Assembly (NCBI RefSeq): GCF_020386635.1
Contig: NZ_CP081942.1
Coordinates: forward strand, 4,836,001 to 4,900,000
Length of the DNA stretch: 64,000 bases
Reading direction: 5' to 3'
From: Pseudomonas sp. MM211
GTDB lineage: Bacteria; Pseudomonadota; Gammaproteobacteria; Pseudomonadales; Pseudomonadaceae
The notes under the pieces were generated by a model. The model made no database searches and was not told the origin of the DNA. It saw nothing but the letters and a program-made list of their open reading frames with translations. A program made the position numbers and the translations under genes. This document shows, piece by piece, positions 46,488 through 59,016 of this stretch (position 1 is the first letter of the stretch; every line of letters begins with the position of its first letter).

Positions 46488-48356
46488 TCAGATCCACAGT
46501 TTCTTGAAGTTACGGCCACCGAAGATCAGGTTGACCATCCCTCGGGTGAACATGATCGCAGTGAACATCGAGGTAATGATCCCGATCGACAGCGTCACAG
46601 CGAAGCCCTTGATCGGCCCAGTACCCAGCGCGAACAAGATGGCACCGACCAGCAGCGTGGTCAGGTTACTGTCGAGAATCGCCGAGTAGGCACGGTCGAA
46701 GCCTTCGTGGATCGCCCGCTGCACCGACAGGCCATTGTTCAGCTCCTCACGTATCCGCGAGTAGATCAACACGTTGGCGTCCACCGCCATACCCAGGGTC
46801 AGCACGATACCGGCAATACCCGGCAAGGTCAGAGTCGCGCCGATCACCGACATCAACCCGACCAACAGAACCAGGTTGAAGGCCAGCGCCACGGTCGCCA
46901 GAACACCAAAGAAGCGGTAGATGGCGATCATGAACAACGACACGAAGATCATCGCCCACTCAGTGGATTCGATACCCTTGGTGATGTTCTCGGCACCCAA
47001 ACTCGGGCCGATGGTACGCTCTTCAGCGAAGTACATCGGCGCAGCAAGGCCACCGGCACGTAGCAGCAACGCCAGCTCGGACGACTCGCCCTGACCGTTA
47101 AGGCCGGTGATACGGAACTGGCTGCCCAGCGGCGACTGGATGGTCGCCAGGCTGATGATCAGTTTCTCCTCCTTGAAGGAGTCGACCTGCACCTCCTGCT
47201 CGACGCCATCGACCATCTGCTTCACGTAGCGGGTCAGCGGACGCTGCTCGATGAAGATCACCGCCATGCTGCGCCCGACGTTGCTGCGGGTAGAACGGTT
47301 CATCAGGTCACCGCCATGACCATCCAGACGGATGTTCACTTGCGGACGGCCATTCTCGTCGAAGCTGGCCTGCGCATCGGTCACCTGGTCACCAGTGATG
47401 ATCAGCTCACGCTCGAGCTGCACCGGCGGACGGCCTTCCTCACGAAAGCCGAACTGCTCGGTGGTGCCACGCGGCGCATTCGGGTCGGCCGCCAGACGGA
47501 ATTCAAGGTTGGCGGTCTTGCCGAGAATACGCTTGGCTTCGGCGGTGTCCTGCACGCCTGGCAGCTCGACCACGATGCGGTTAGCACCCTGACGCTGAAC
47601 CAGCGGCTCGGCGACGCCCAGTTCGTTGACCCGGTTACGCACGGTAGTCAGGTTCTGGCGGATCGAGTATTCGCGAATCTCGGCGATCTTAGCTGCAGTC
47701 ATGATCACGCGCAGCACTTGCTGGCCGCCACGTTCCTGAGCATTCAATTCGAAATCGTTGAAATCCTTGCGGATCAGCTGCTGAGCCTTTTGCAGGGTTT
47801 CACTGTCAGCGAAGCCCAGCTGGATGGCACCGCCCTGCTGCGGCATGCTGCGATAGCGCACACGCTCCTTGCGCAACAGGCTCTTGAGCTCACCTTCATA
47901 AACCTGACGACGGACGTCCAGCGCCTTGTCCATATCGACTTCGAGCAGGAAGTGCACACCGCCAGACAGGTCGAGGCCGAGCTTCATCGGGCTAGCGCCC
48001 AGGTTACGCAGCCAGTCGGGAGTGGTCTGGGCCAGGTTGAGGGCGACTACATAGTTGTCGCCAAGCGCCTTGCGCACGACATCCTTGGCCGGCAGCTGGT
48101 CGCCCTGCTTGGTCAGGCGCAGCAGGCCGCTACGGCCTTGCTCGCCAACGCTCGATGCCTTGACCTCGATGCCGGCATCGGTCAGCGCCTTGCTGACGCG
48201 ATCAAGATCGGCTTGCTCGATGGTCTGTGCCGAGCTAGCCCCGCTGACCTGGATGGCCGGATCATCAGGGTAGAGATTGGGTGCGGAATAAACCAGGCTA
48301 ATGCCGAGTACGGCTGCAATCAGCAGGTATTTCCACAGAGGGTATTTGTTGAGCAT
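46488..48356 (-). CDS. secD: Protein translocase subunit SecD
   Basis: A 622-residue SecDF component. It has an N-terminal helix (YPLWKYLLIAAVLGISLVYS), a large periplasmic region with GLDLSGGVHFLLEVDM and LPGVQDTAEAK, and five C-terminal helices with GMAVDANVLIYSRIREEL. Unusually, the yajC-secD interval is 214 bases and contains a hairpin and a repeat. Confidence 0.96.
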   Translation of the reverse strand: MLNKYPLWKYLLIAAVLGISLVYSAPNLYPDDPAIQVSGASSAQTIEQADLDRVSKALTDAGIEVKASSVGEQGRSGLLRLTKQGDQLPAKDVVRKALGDNYVVALNLAQTTPDWLRNLGASPMKLGLDLSGGVHFLLEVDMDKALDVRRQVYEGELKSLLRKERVRYRSMPQQGGAIQLGFADSETLQKAQQLIRKDFNDFELNAQERGGQQVLRVIMTAAKIAEIREYSIRQNLTTVRNRVNELGVAEPLVQRQGANRIVVELPGVQDTAEAKRILGKTANLEFRLAADPNAPRGTTEQFGFREEGRPPVQLERELIITGDQVTDAQASFDENGRPQVNIRLDGHGGDLMNRSTRSNVGRSMAVIFIEQRPLTRYVKQMVDGVEQEVQVDSFKEEKLIISLATIQSPLGSQFRITGLNGQGESSELALLLRAGGLAAPMYFAEERTIGPSLGAENITKGIESTEWAMIFVSLFMIAIYRFFGVLATVALAFNLVLLVGLMSVIGATLTLPGIAGIVLTLGMAVDANVLIYSRIREELNNGLSVQRAIHEGFDRAYSAILDSNLTTLLVGAILFALGTGPIKGFAVTLSIGIITSMFTAIMFTRGMVNLIFGGRNFKKLWI

Positions 48357-48379
48357 GAATGACGCCGCCCGCTTATGAC

Positions 48380-48402
48380 GCGGGGCGCAATCTGCGCCCC
48401 GC
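48380..48402. terminator. Hairpin between yajC and secD
   Basis: Perfect 10-bp arms GCGGGGCGCA and TGCGCCCCGC with a 3-base loop. There is no T-run on the minus strand, so it is more likely a processing or stability hairpin within the operon. Confidence 0.5.
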
Positions 48403-48440
48403 GGGATGGATAAAACTGGAACAGATAGTCAACAAACTGC

Positions 48441-48565
48441 TGAAAAACGTAGGCGAGGCAGCCAGCGCAAGGCAAAAACAGGCGAGGAAGCGGAGTGTAC
48501 TTTGGTACATGAGCATTCCGAGCTTGTTTTTAACGCAGCGATGGCAACGCAGGTAGTTTTTCAAC
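48441..48565. repeat. 125-bp repeat-like element within the yajC-secD interval
   Basis: Ends are imperfect inverted repeats: TGAAAAACGTAGGCGAGGC at 48441 and, read from the other strand at 48565, TTGAAAAACTACCTGCGTTG. The interior is GC-balanced with AAAACAGGCGAGG and TGTACTTTGGTACA (48497-48510). I recall very similar sequence as a dispersed intergenic repeat in Pseudomonas, but only one copy lies in this window. A 63-codon open frame on the minus strand (48373-48564) overlaps it and is not credited as a gene. Confidence 0.55.
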
Positions 48566-48570
48566 CGTCA

Positions 48571-48900
48571 TCAGATGGCTTTCAGCGTGCCCTTAGGCAG
48601 AGTTGCTGCGATGGCGCCTTTCTGGATCTTCAGTTCGACGGTGTCGGACACTTCGATTACCACGAAATCGTCGCTGACCTTGGAAACCTTGCCGGCAATG
48701 CCACCGGAGGTAACCACTTCGTCGCCCTTCTGCAGATTGCCGAGCAGGCTCTTGTGCTCTTTGGCACGTTTGGCCTGAGGGCGCCAGATCATCAGATAGA
48801 AGATGACCAGGAAGCCGACCAGGAAGATCCACTCGAAACCGGAACCAGCCGGGCCGGCAGCACCAGCATCAGCGTAGGCAGCGGGAATAAAAAAGCTCAT
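48571..48900 (-). CDS. yajC: Preprotein translocase subunit YajC
   Basis: A 109-residue single-helix protein associated with SecDF. It has the membrane segment IFLVGFLVIFYLMIWRPQAK and the conserved cytoplasmic domain beginning KGDEVVTSGGI. It lies between tgt and secD. Confidence 0.96.
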   Translation of the reverse strand: MSFFIPAAYADAGAAGPAGSGFEWIFLVGFLVIFYLMIWRPQAKRAKEHKSLLGNLQKGDEVVTSGGIAGKVSKVSDDFVVIEVSDTVELKIQKGAIAATLPKGTLKAI

Positions 48901-48939
48901 TTGACACTCCTGTTTAAAGATCTTTTAGCCATCGAATCA

Positions 48940-51119
<2,180 letters not shown>

Positions 51120-51190
51120 GGTGGAAAAGGTGTCGTCTTGCAGGGCGGAGCAGCTTACCGGAATTCCTACACGGTGACCACGCAAGTGCA

Positions 51191-51219
51191 TTGACCAACG
51201 GCAACTTGCTCCCTATACT
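51191..51219 (+). promoter_or_regulatory. tRNA-Leu promoter
   Basis: TTGACC at 51191-51196 and TATACT at 51214-51219 with a 17-base spacer, 13 bases before the mature tRNA and followed by a GC-rich discriminator (GCGCCGCG). It is close to the sigma-70 ideal. Confidence 0.85.
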
Positions 51220-51232
51220 GCGCCGCGATTGT

Positions 51233-51317
51233 GCCCCGGTGGCGGAACCGGTAGACGCGGCGGATTCAAAATCCGTTTTCGAAAGAAGTGGGAGTTCGAG
51301 TCTCCCCCGGGGCACCA
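51233..51317 (+). tRNA. tRNA-Leu (anticodon CAA)
   Basis: An 85-base class II tRNA: acceptor GCCCCGG (51233-51239) with CCGGGGC (51307-51313), anticodon stem GCGGA/TCCGT around TTCAAAA giving CAA, a variable arm, T arm with GTTCGAGTC, and an encoded CCA. Confidence 0.96.
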
Positions 51318-51662
51318 TATATCCTTCAACTGTTACCCACTTGTGACAGTTCGCACCAAAGTTGTGCTGCGCGACTCCTCTTTGCGCAATCAATTAGCCA
51401 TTATAAAAAACCAACTTGGAACTCGCTTAAAAGCCTCACGAATTTTACGTGGGTTTATGCGTGCCCGAGGGGTTGGCATTTGCTTCATAGTTAGCGTAGA
51501 GTTCAGCCACTGTGTTTGCATGGGTCGCCGAGAATCGTGACCTGATGCAGTAGATCGCTCAAGATCCGCTACATCCCGTTCGACTTCCACACTCCTTGCA
51601 ACCAGTCTTCAGTCCTCTATATATGGAGGCTGTCATCAACTCTAGTTCCAAGGAAAAGAGAC
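51318..51662 (+). other. 345-base leader region of the cold-shock gene
   Basis: No gene is visible between tRNA-Leu and the cold-shock gene. It is AT-richer than the neighbours. CspA-type genes usually have long structured leaders, and the ribosome site AAGGAAAAG at 51651-51659 precedes the ATG. I could not identify a single convincing promoter. Confidence 0.5.
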
Positions 51663-51875
51663 ATGTCGAATCGTCAGAACGGTACCGTCAAGTGGTTTAA
51701 CGACGAGAAAGGTTTTGGTTTTATCACTCCAGAAAGCGGTCCGGATCTGTTCGTACACTTCCGCGCCATCGAAGGTAACGGCTTCAAGAGTCTGAAAGAA
51801 GGCCAGAAAGTTAGCTTCGTTGCTGTACAAGGTCAAAAAGGCATGCAGGCTGACCAGGTTCAAGTCCAGGAATAA
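51663..51875 (+). CDS. Cold-shock domain protein (CspA family)
   Basis: A 70-residue OB-fold RNA/DNA chaperone. RNP1 is KGFGFI and RNP2 is LFVHF, with the standard [15 protein letters not shown] beginning. A strong AAGGA ribosome site fixes the start. It is followed by an intrinsic terminator and preceded by a long leader. It belongs to the Csp/CapB group; the paralogue cannot be named from sequence alone. Confidence 0.96.
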   Translation: MSNRQNGTVKWFNDEKGFGFITPESGPDLFVHFRAIEGNGFKSLKEGQKVSFVAVQGQKGMQADQVQVQE

Positions 51876-51890
51876 GCCGCTGTTTGAAAA

Positions 51891-51918
51891 ACCCCTGATG
51901 CATATCAGGGGTTTTTTT
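51891..51918 (+). terminator. Terminator of the cold-shock gene
   Basis: AAACCCCTGAT and ATCAGGGGTTT arms around GCAT, then a T-run, 16 bases after the stop. Confidence 0.92.
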
Positions 51919-51966
51919 ATGCCTGCAAATTAGTATCGCCGCCATTGCCTCCACGAAGAGCCCGCC

Positions 51967-52461
51967 ATGTCGAAACACGCACTGCGCCCGCAAGGCGACT
52001 TTCCCGCAGCCGGGCTGGGCCGCCGCCTGGCTGCCGTGCTGTACGACAGCTTTCTGTGCATCGCCCTGCTGATCGTCACCACCTTCACCTACAAGCTGAT
52101 TCAGATGGCCATCTATGGTGAAGCGCAGCTACGGCAGTGGTCGGAAGCCGGGACTTTGGACGGCGACCCACTGCTTTCCACCTTACTGCTGTTCAGCCTG
52201 TTCAGCTTCTTCGCCACATTCTGGACACGCAACGGCCAGACACTGGGCATGCAGGTCTGGGGCATACGCGTACAGAATGCGGACGGAACAGCGATCAACC
52301 TGTGGCAAGCCTTGTTGCGCTTTCTGGTCGCGCTTGTTTCAGGGCTGGCCCTGGGCCTGGGCTACCTGTGGGTGCTCTTCGACAAACGCAAATGCAGCTG
52401 GCACGACCGCTACTCAGATAGCGTTACCGTGCAACTGCCGAAGAACGCGCATCGCAAGTAG
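51967..52461 (+). CDS. RDD-family membrane protein
   Basis: A 164-residue protein with about three membrane helices. RDD proteins are named for Arg-Asp-Asp positions; here the first helix is preceded by LGRRLAAVLYDSFL, and the C-terminal motif is SWHDRYSDSVTV. The role is not settled; some members are transporters or antiporters. It has its own space after the cold-shock terminator and is convergent with lptG. Confidence 0.85.
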   Translation: MSKHALRPQGDFPAAGLGRRLAAVLYDSFLCIALLIVTTFTYKLIQMAIYGEAQLRQWSEAGTLDGDPLLSTLLLFSLFSFFATFWTRNGQTLGMQVWGIRVQNADGTAINLWQALLRFLVALVSGLALGLGYLWVLFDKRKCSWHDRYSDSVTVQLPKNAHRK

Positions 52462-52516
52462 CGAGAAGAGTAACGAATGGCACCCAGCGGCAGGGTGAAT
52501 GCCTGCATAAAGAAAA

Positions 52517-52533
52517 GGCGCAAAGAATGCGCC
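52517..52533 (-). terminator. lptG terminator
   Basis: GGCGCA and TGCGCC around a 5-base loop. On the minus strand it is followed by a T-rich tail (TTTTCTTT), about 40 bases after the lptG stop. Confidence 0.6.
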
Positions 52534-52570
52534 ACGCCCTCCCCCGCCAGACGGGAGAAGGCGCGATAGA

Positions 52571-53638
52571 TCAGCCGGCTCGGCGCAATAGCCACAAGCC
52601 CGCCACCGCACAGATACCAGCCGGGATCAGCACCGCGAACAGTGGCGAGAAGCCGAATACCAGGCTTGAGGGGCCGAGCAGATCCTGGGCGATACGGAAC
52701 ACGAAGCCGACCAGCACCCCCGTGAATACACGCTGACCGAGGGTGACCGAGCGCAGTGGCCCGAAGATGAAGGAAATGGCCATCAGCACCAGCGCAGCGG
52801 TGACCAGCGGCTGCAGCACCTTGGTCCAGAACGCTAGCCAGTACTGACCATTACTCAAGCCCTGCTCCTTCAGGTAGTGGATGTAGCGCCACAAACCACT
52901 GACCGATAGCGCTTCGGGCTCCAGCACCACGGTGCCGAGCAGCTGCGGATTAAGCTCGATCTCCCAACGCTCGCTCGGCACGTTGACCACTTCGGTGTTG
53001 CGCTCGTGGAACCGGGTGGTCGCCACATCCTCCAGCTGCCAATAGCTGCCTTCATAGGTAGCACGACGAGCGAAGCTGGACGATTCCAGACGACGCTGAT
53101 CGTCGAACTGGTAACGCGTCACGCCGAACAACACGCCGTCAGGTTGCACGGCGTTGATGTGCACGAACTCCTGCCCCTGACGGTGCCACATACCACGTTT
53201 CGAGGTCTGCGCTTCACCACCGCCCTGCGCCATCGCCCTGCCCGCCTGGGCCTGATTCTCGCTCCAGGGCGCGACATACTCACCGATCAGGATGCCCACC
53301 AGCATCAGCGCCAGCATCGGCTTCATCACACCCCAAACAATGCGCCCGATGGACACACCAGCTGCGCGCATGATGGTCAATTCGCTGTTGCTGGCCAGAG
53401 TACCCAGGCCGATCAGGCAACCCACCAAGGCCGCCATGGGCAGCATGTCGTAGATGCGCCGCGGCGCAGTGAGAAAGACGTACCACAGGGCATCGCCCAG
53501 GCCGTAGCTACCCTCTATATCGCCCAGCTCGTCGATGAACGCGAACAGCAGGGCGAGACCGACGATGATGCCGAGCACAGCCAGGATGGCGAACAGCACT
53601 TGAGTGCCAATGTAACGATCCAGCTTAACCACGAGCAC
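52571..53638 (-). CDS. lptG: LPS export permease LptG
   Basis: A 355-residue inner-membrane permease of the LptB2FG transporter that extracts lipopolysaccharide for export. It has six membrane helices and a periplasmic beta-jellyroll between helices 3 and 4. It starts within lptF (14-base overlap), the usual arrangement. Confidence 0.95.
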   Translation of the reverse strand: MLVVKLDRYIGTQVLFAILAVLGIIVGLALLFAFIDELGDIEGSYGLGDALWYVFLTAPRRIYDMLPMAALVGCLIGLGTLASNSELTIMRAAGVSIGRIVWGVMKPMLALMLVGILIGEYVAPWSENQAQAGRAMAQGGGEAQTSKRGMWHRQGQEFVHINAVQPDGVLFGVTRYQFDDQRRLESSSFARRATYEGSYWQLEDVATTRFHERNTEVVNVPSERWEIELNPQLLGTVVLEPEALSVSGLWRYIHYLKEQGLSNGQYWLAFWTKVLQPLVTAALVLMAISFIFGPLRSVTLGQRVFTGVLVGFVFRIAQDLLGPSSLVFGFSPLFAVLIPAGICAVAGLWLLRRAG

Positions 53639-54737
53639 TCTCCCGACGACTTACCAGCTTCAGACGCATCGGCTCCCAGTACAGCAGAGCCAGACCGATC
53701 AGCAGGAACAACAGGTGCACGCCCCACAGGCCGATTGCGGGCGGAATTCGCCCCTTGTCCAACGCACTGCGCGCGGCCACCAGCAAACCGAGGTAGGTCA
53801 TATACAACAGAATCGCCGGCAGCAGCTTGAGGAAGCGGCCCTGACGCGGATTGACCCGAGACAGAGGAACCGCCATCAGGGTGACGATAAACACCAGCAA
53901 CGGAATGGATAGACGCCACTGCAGTTCGGATTGCAGGCGCGGCTCGTCACTGCCGAATAGTTGCGACGTGGGGATGGCCTCACGCTCACTGATGTCTGCG
54001 GTTACTGAAGGCTTGGGCAGCAGCACGCCGTAGGTGTCGTACTGCACGACGCGATAATCGGCTTGACCAGGATTGCCGTCATAGCGATAGCCGTTTTCCA
54101 GAATCAGATAACGGCTGCCGTCGGCTTGCACTTCCTGACGACCACTCTCGGCCACCAGCACAGTGATGCCGCGCTCCTTGTCGCCTTCACGGGACAGGCG
54201 CTTGTCGGAGATGAAGATGCCGCCCAACTCGGTGCGATCTTCTGACAGCTCCTGGGTATAGGTCACCCGGGAGCCATTGCGCATGGACTGAAAGCGGCCA
54301 GGCATCAAGGTATCGAATTCGGTCAAAGAATCCTGCTGATTGAATATCTTCGCGACCTGAGAAACGCCCTGAGGCGCCAAGCCCATGCTCAGCCAGGCAA
54401 CCAGCAGCGCCACTACAGTGGCCGGAGCCAGGCTGTAGATAAACAGCTTCTGCTGGCTCATGCCGGTCGCCGACAGCACGGTCATCTCGCTGTCGAGGTA
54501 CAGACGCCCGTAGGCCAACAGGAACCCCAGGAACAGTCCCAGCGGCAAAATCAGCTGCAGGAAGCCAGGCAGACGAAAGCCCATGATCAAAAACAGCACA
54601 CTCGGATCGAGTATCCCTTGGGCCGCCTGGGCCAGGTACTTGATGAAGCGACCACTCATGATGATCACCAGCAGCACGGCACTGACCGCACTCAAGGTAA
54701 CCAGAACCTCTCGGGACAAATATCGGAAGACGATCAA
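53625..54737 (-). CDS. lptF: LPS export permease LptF
   Basis: A 370-residue partner of LptG. It starts MIVFRYLSREVLVTLSAVSAV, and has the conserved LYLDSEMTVLSATGMSQQKL coupling segment and a C-terminal helix pair. It is upstream of lptG. In related genomes this gene is divergent from pepA; here about 1.7 kb of accessory sequence intervenes. Confidence 0.95.
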   Translation of the reverse strand: MIVFRYLSREVLVTLSAVSAVLLVIIMSGRFIKYLAQAAQGILDPSVLFLIMGFRLPGFLQLILPLGLFLGFLLAYGRLYLDSEMTVLSATGMSQQKLFIYSLAPATVVALLVAWLSMGLAPQGVSQVAKIFNQQDSLTEFDTLMPGRFQSMRNGSRVTYTQELSEDRTELGGIFISDKRLSREGDKERGITVLVAESGRQEVQADGSRYLILENGYRYDGNPGQADYRVVQYDTYGVLLPKPSVTADISEREAIPTSQLFGSDEPRLQSELQWRLSIPLLVFIVTLMAVPLSRVNPRQGRFLKLLPAILLYMTYLGLLVAARSALDKGRIPPAIGLWGVHLLFLLIGLALLYWEPMRLKLVSRRESARG

Positions 54738-54971
54738 ACAGACACTCCAGGGTTGTCAGGCTCAGGCGGCTGTGCTCAATCGAACCGCACTGCATGCTGG
54801 TACGCGTGTTTAAGCGAACCGGCCGAAAAATTGCCGTTATTATCCTGCGATTAAGCTGGCGTGTCACTGCACATAAAAGCCGTGCGCGCCGCAAAGACCC
54901 CACTACGCGAAGTCAGCCCTACGACCTGCCTGGTGCGCAGCAACTGGATCAGTGCGAGTATCAGAGCCAGC

Positions 54972-55742
54972 CTATATATCCATCTCACGCAGATAGGGCG
55001 GTAGTGTTTCCTGCGCTACTCGCCTGCCGTCATGACCTTGATAGACCACCTCGCCAACTTTTCCTGCCTCAGCCCCCAGGGTGACACCCCAGTCATCTGC
55101 GTCGAGAAAGCCCAGCACATCCAGGGAGTCAGGCTCAGATGCTTTGGTAAAGAACAGGGAAGTCCCGTATTCAGGTGTGTCACTGTCGTAGCCCAGCGCC
55201 TGCTCGAACGCGGAGATACAACTGCTGTGGGTAACCAGAATCAGGTTTTTACCCGGAGCTTTATGCTGTAGCGCGTCCTTGAGCATCGTTTCTCTGCATT
55301 GATACAGCCAGTCTTCATCTATCCCGACATCGTCAAACACGATTGACTCGGTCTGAGCCGTTCGAGTCAGTGGGCTGTTGTAAATGTCGGTTTTGCCGAG
55401 ACCTAATTGGCTGAAACCCTCCGCGAGAAAATTGCCAACGACCACTGACCTGGAGGTCACACCTTCCGTGCCCTGCAGGCATGGGTAGTCTTCCTTGTCA
55501 CACCGCTCGAGATGGCGGAGCAGAACAATCACATCGCCACTTTCCCATTGAACCAACAGGTTGGGCAGCTCATGCCTGCTTTCCTCTGACAGATCTGCCA
55601 TGTGTGGTGGCTGAAGAATGAGCGCACTCACTGCGACCGTCAGAGAAGCCGCTGTCGCCCAGAAAAATGCACGTTTGCGCTGGCCGGCGCTGAGCGCATG
55701 CAACCATTGCCAGGAACGGCTAAGCAATGGAACCTTGAACAT
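54972..55742 (-). CDS. Histidine-phosphatase-fold membrane-anchored protein
   Basis: A 256-residue protein, probably anchored by an N-terminal helix (FFWATAASLTVAVSALIL). The catalytic-type motif is LLRHLERCD (RH of the histidine phosphatase superfamily), followed by SPLTRTAQTE and a later VTHSSCISAFEQ, so both phosphatase motifs are recognisable. Phosphatases of this group include LPS heptose-phosphate enzymes such as Ais/PmrG, but the substrate here is unknown. It lies in an accessory patch between lptF and pepA. Confidence 0.75.
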   Translation of the reverse strand: MFKVPLLSRSWQWLHALSAGQRKRAFFWATAASLTVAVSALILQPPHMADLSEESRHELPNLLVQWESGDVIVLLRHLERCDKEDYPCLQGTEGVTSRSVVVGNFLAEGFSQLGLGKTDIYNSPLTRTAQTESIVFDDVGIDEDWLYQCRETMLKDALQHKAPGKNLILVTHSSCISAFEQALGYDSDTPEYGTSLFFTKASEPDSLDVLGFLDADDWGVTLGAEAGKVGEVVYQGHDGRRVAQETLPPYLREMDI

Positions 55743-57962
<2,220 letters not shown>

Positions 57963-57973
57963 TATAAGCCTGA

Positions 57974-58003
57974 GCAGTGCGCCGCCGGCTGGCGGCGCAC
58001 TGC
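57974..58003. terminator. Hairpin between pepA and holC
   Basis: Perfect 13-bp GC-rich arms around GGCT, 12 bases after the pepA stop, with no T-run. It probably stabilises the pepA transcript end or weakly terminates. Confidence 0.5.
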
Positions 58004-58028
58004 CTGATGGCTGTCTGCGGATACCTTC

Positions 58029-58448
58029 ATGCCCCGAATAGAATTCTACGTACTGTCGTCGAGCACCACGGCCGAACGCCTGCGCGCGGCCTGTCAGCTC
58101 GCCGGCAAGGCCTGGCGTCATGGTTTGCCGGTGTTCCTGCGCGGCAGCGACGCGGCTCAATGCAGCGAGCTCGACGAGCTGCTGTGGCGCGCGCGCCAGG
58201 AAAGCTTCATCCCCCACGACCTGCATCAAGACGACCCGAAATCACCCATTGTGATCGGCACCGACGAAGTGCCCGAGGTAGCCCAGGGCGTGCTGATCAA
58301 CCTGGGCAGCACGCTAAGCCCACATATCGAGCACTTCAGTCGGGTGATCGAGATCGTCAACCAGGAACCCGACCTGCTGACCGCCTGCCGGGAGAATTTC
58401 CGCAGCTACCGTCAACAGGGCTATGATCCCAAACGTGTCGAACTGTAA
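58029..58448 (+). CDS. holC: DNA polymerase III subunit chi
   Basis: A 139-residue clamp-loader accessory subunit that binds single-strand-binding protein. The typical beginning RIEFYVLSSSTTAERLRAAC and the LIPHD-like SFIPHDLHQDDP are present. It sits between pepA and valS, as in other gammaproteobacteria. Confidence 0.93.
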   Translation: MPRIEFYVLSSSTTAERLRAACQLAGKAWRHGLPVFLRGSDAAQCSELDELLWRARQESFIPHDLHQDDPKSPIVIGTDEVPEVAQGVLINLGSTLSPHIEHFSRVIEIVNQEPDLLTACRENFRSYRQQGYDPKRVEL

Positions 58449-58455
58449 AGCCCCC

Positions 58456-58866
58456 ATGGACAACCCAAACCCACCGCAAAAACCCGGCGCCCTGCTGAAC
58501 GATCTCGAGTCGATTCGTGAACTGCTGGGTGACGATCTCGATCCGCCGCTGCTGACCGAGAAATTCGACCCTGACGATATCCCGCTGCTTTCGGAGGTAG
58601 TCCCTGCACCCGTGCACGCACCTAGCCCGCAACCATCGGCCACGAGCGGCACTGCGACCGGCATGGCCTCCGAAAATGAGTTGCGTCAGACAGTGCAACG
58701 CGCCATTGGCCGGGACAACGAGATCAACCGTCTCGACAGCGAGCTACGCGCCGCCGCTCAGTTACTCCTGCAGGATGTGATCGACGATTTCGTGCCGCAA
58801 ATCGAAGCCGAGCTCAAACGCCGCCTACAAGCGCGCCTGCACCGCCTGCTGCCACAGCGTCGCTAA
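58456..58866 (+). CDS. Conserved hypothetical between holC and valS
   Basis: A 136-residue protein with a Pro-rich acidic N-terminus (residues 1-65) and a C-terminal helical, basic segment (VIDDFVPQIEAELKRRL). No known domain is seen. Starting at ATG 58456 leaves a 7-base gap to holC; an upstream in-frame ATG at 58423 would overlap holC. It is probably cotranscribed with holC. The function is unknown. Confidence 0.75.
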   Translation: MDNPNPPQKPGALLNDLESIRELLGDDLDPPLLTEKFDPDDIPLLSEVVPAPVHAPSPQPSATSGTATGMASENELRQTVQRAIGRDNEINRLDSELRAAAQLLLQDVIDDFVPQIEAELKRRLQARLHRLLPQRR

Positions 58867-58969
58867 CAAATCCCACCCTTCATGCGCTCCAATACTGCGC
58901 ATTAGCGAAGCGCCTTTCTCCGCTCGACCGATAGCCTCGAGAGCGGAGGAAAACTATACGGTGGTTCGT

Positions 58970-58975
58970 TATACT
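58970..58975 (+). promoter_or_regulatory. Possible valS -10 element
   Basis: TATACT 41 bases before the valS ATG. No good -35 is seen at 16-18 bases upstream, so this is only a candidate. Confidence 0.3.
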
Positions 58976-59016
58976 GCTCGGCTTTTCCGATCAGACGCCA
59001 GAAGGTCCCGCCACGC

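Noticed and set aside
48373..48564. 63-codon minus-strand frame within the yajC-secD interval
   Set aside because: It coincides with the repeat-like element and has no ribosome site or recognisable family.
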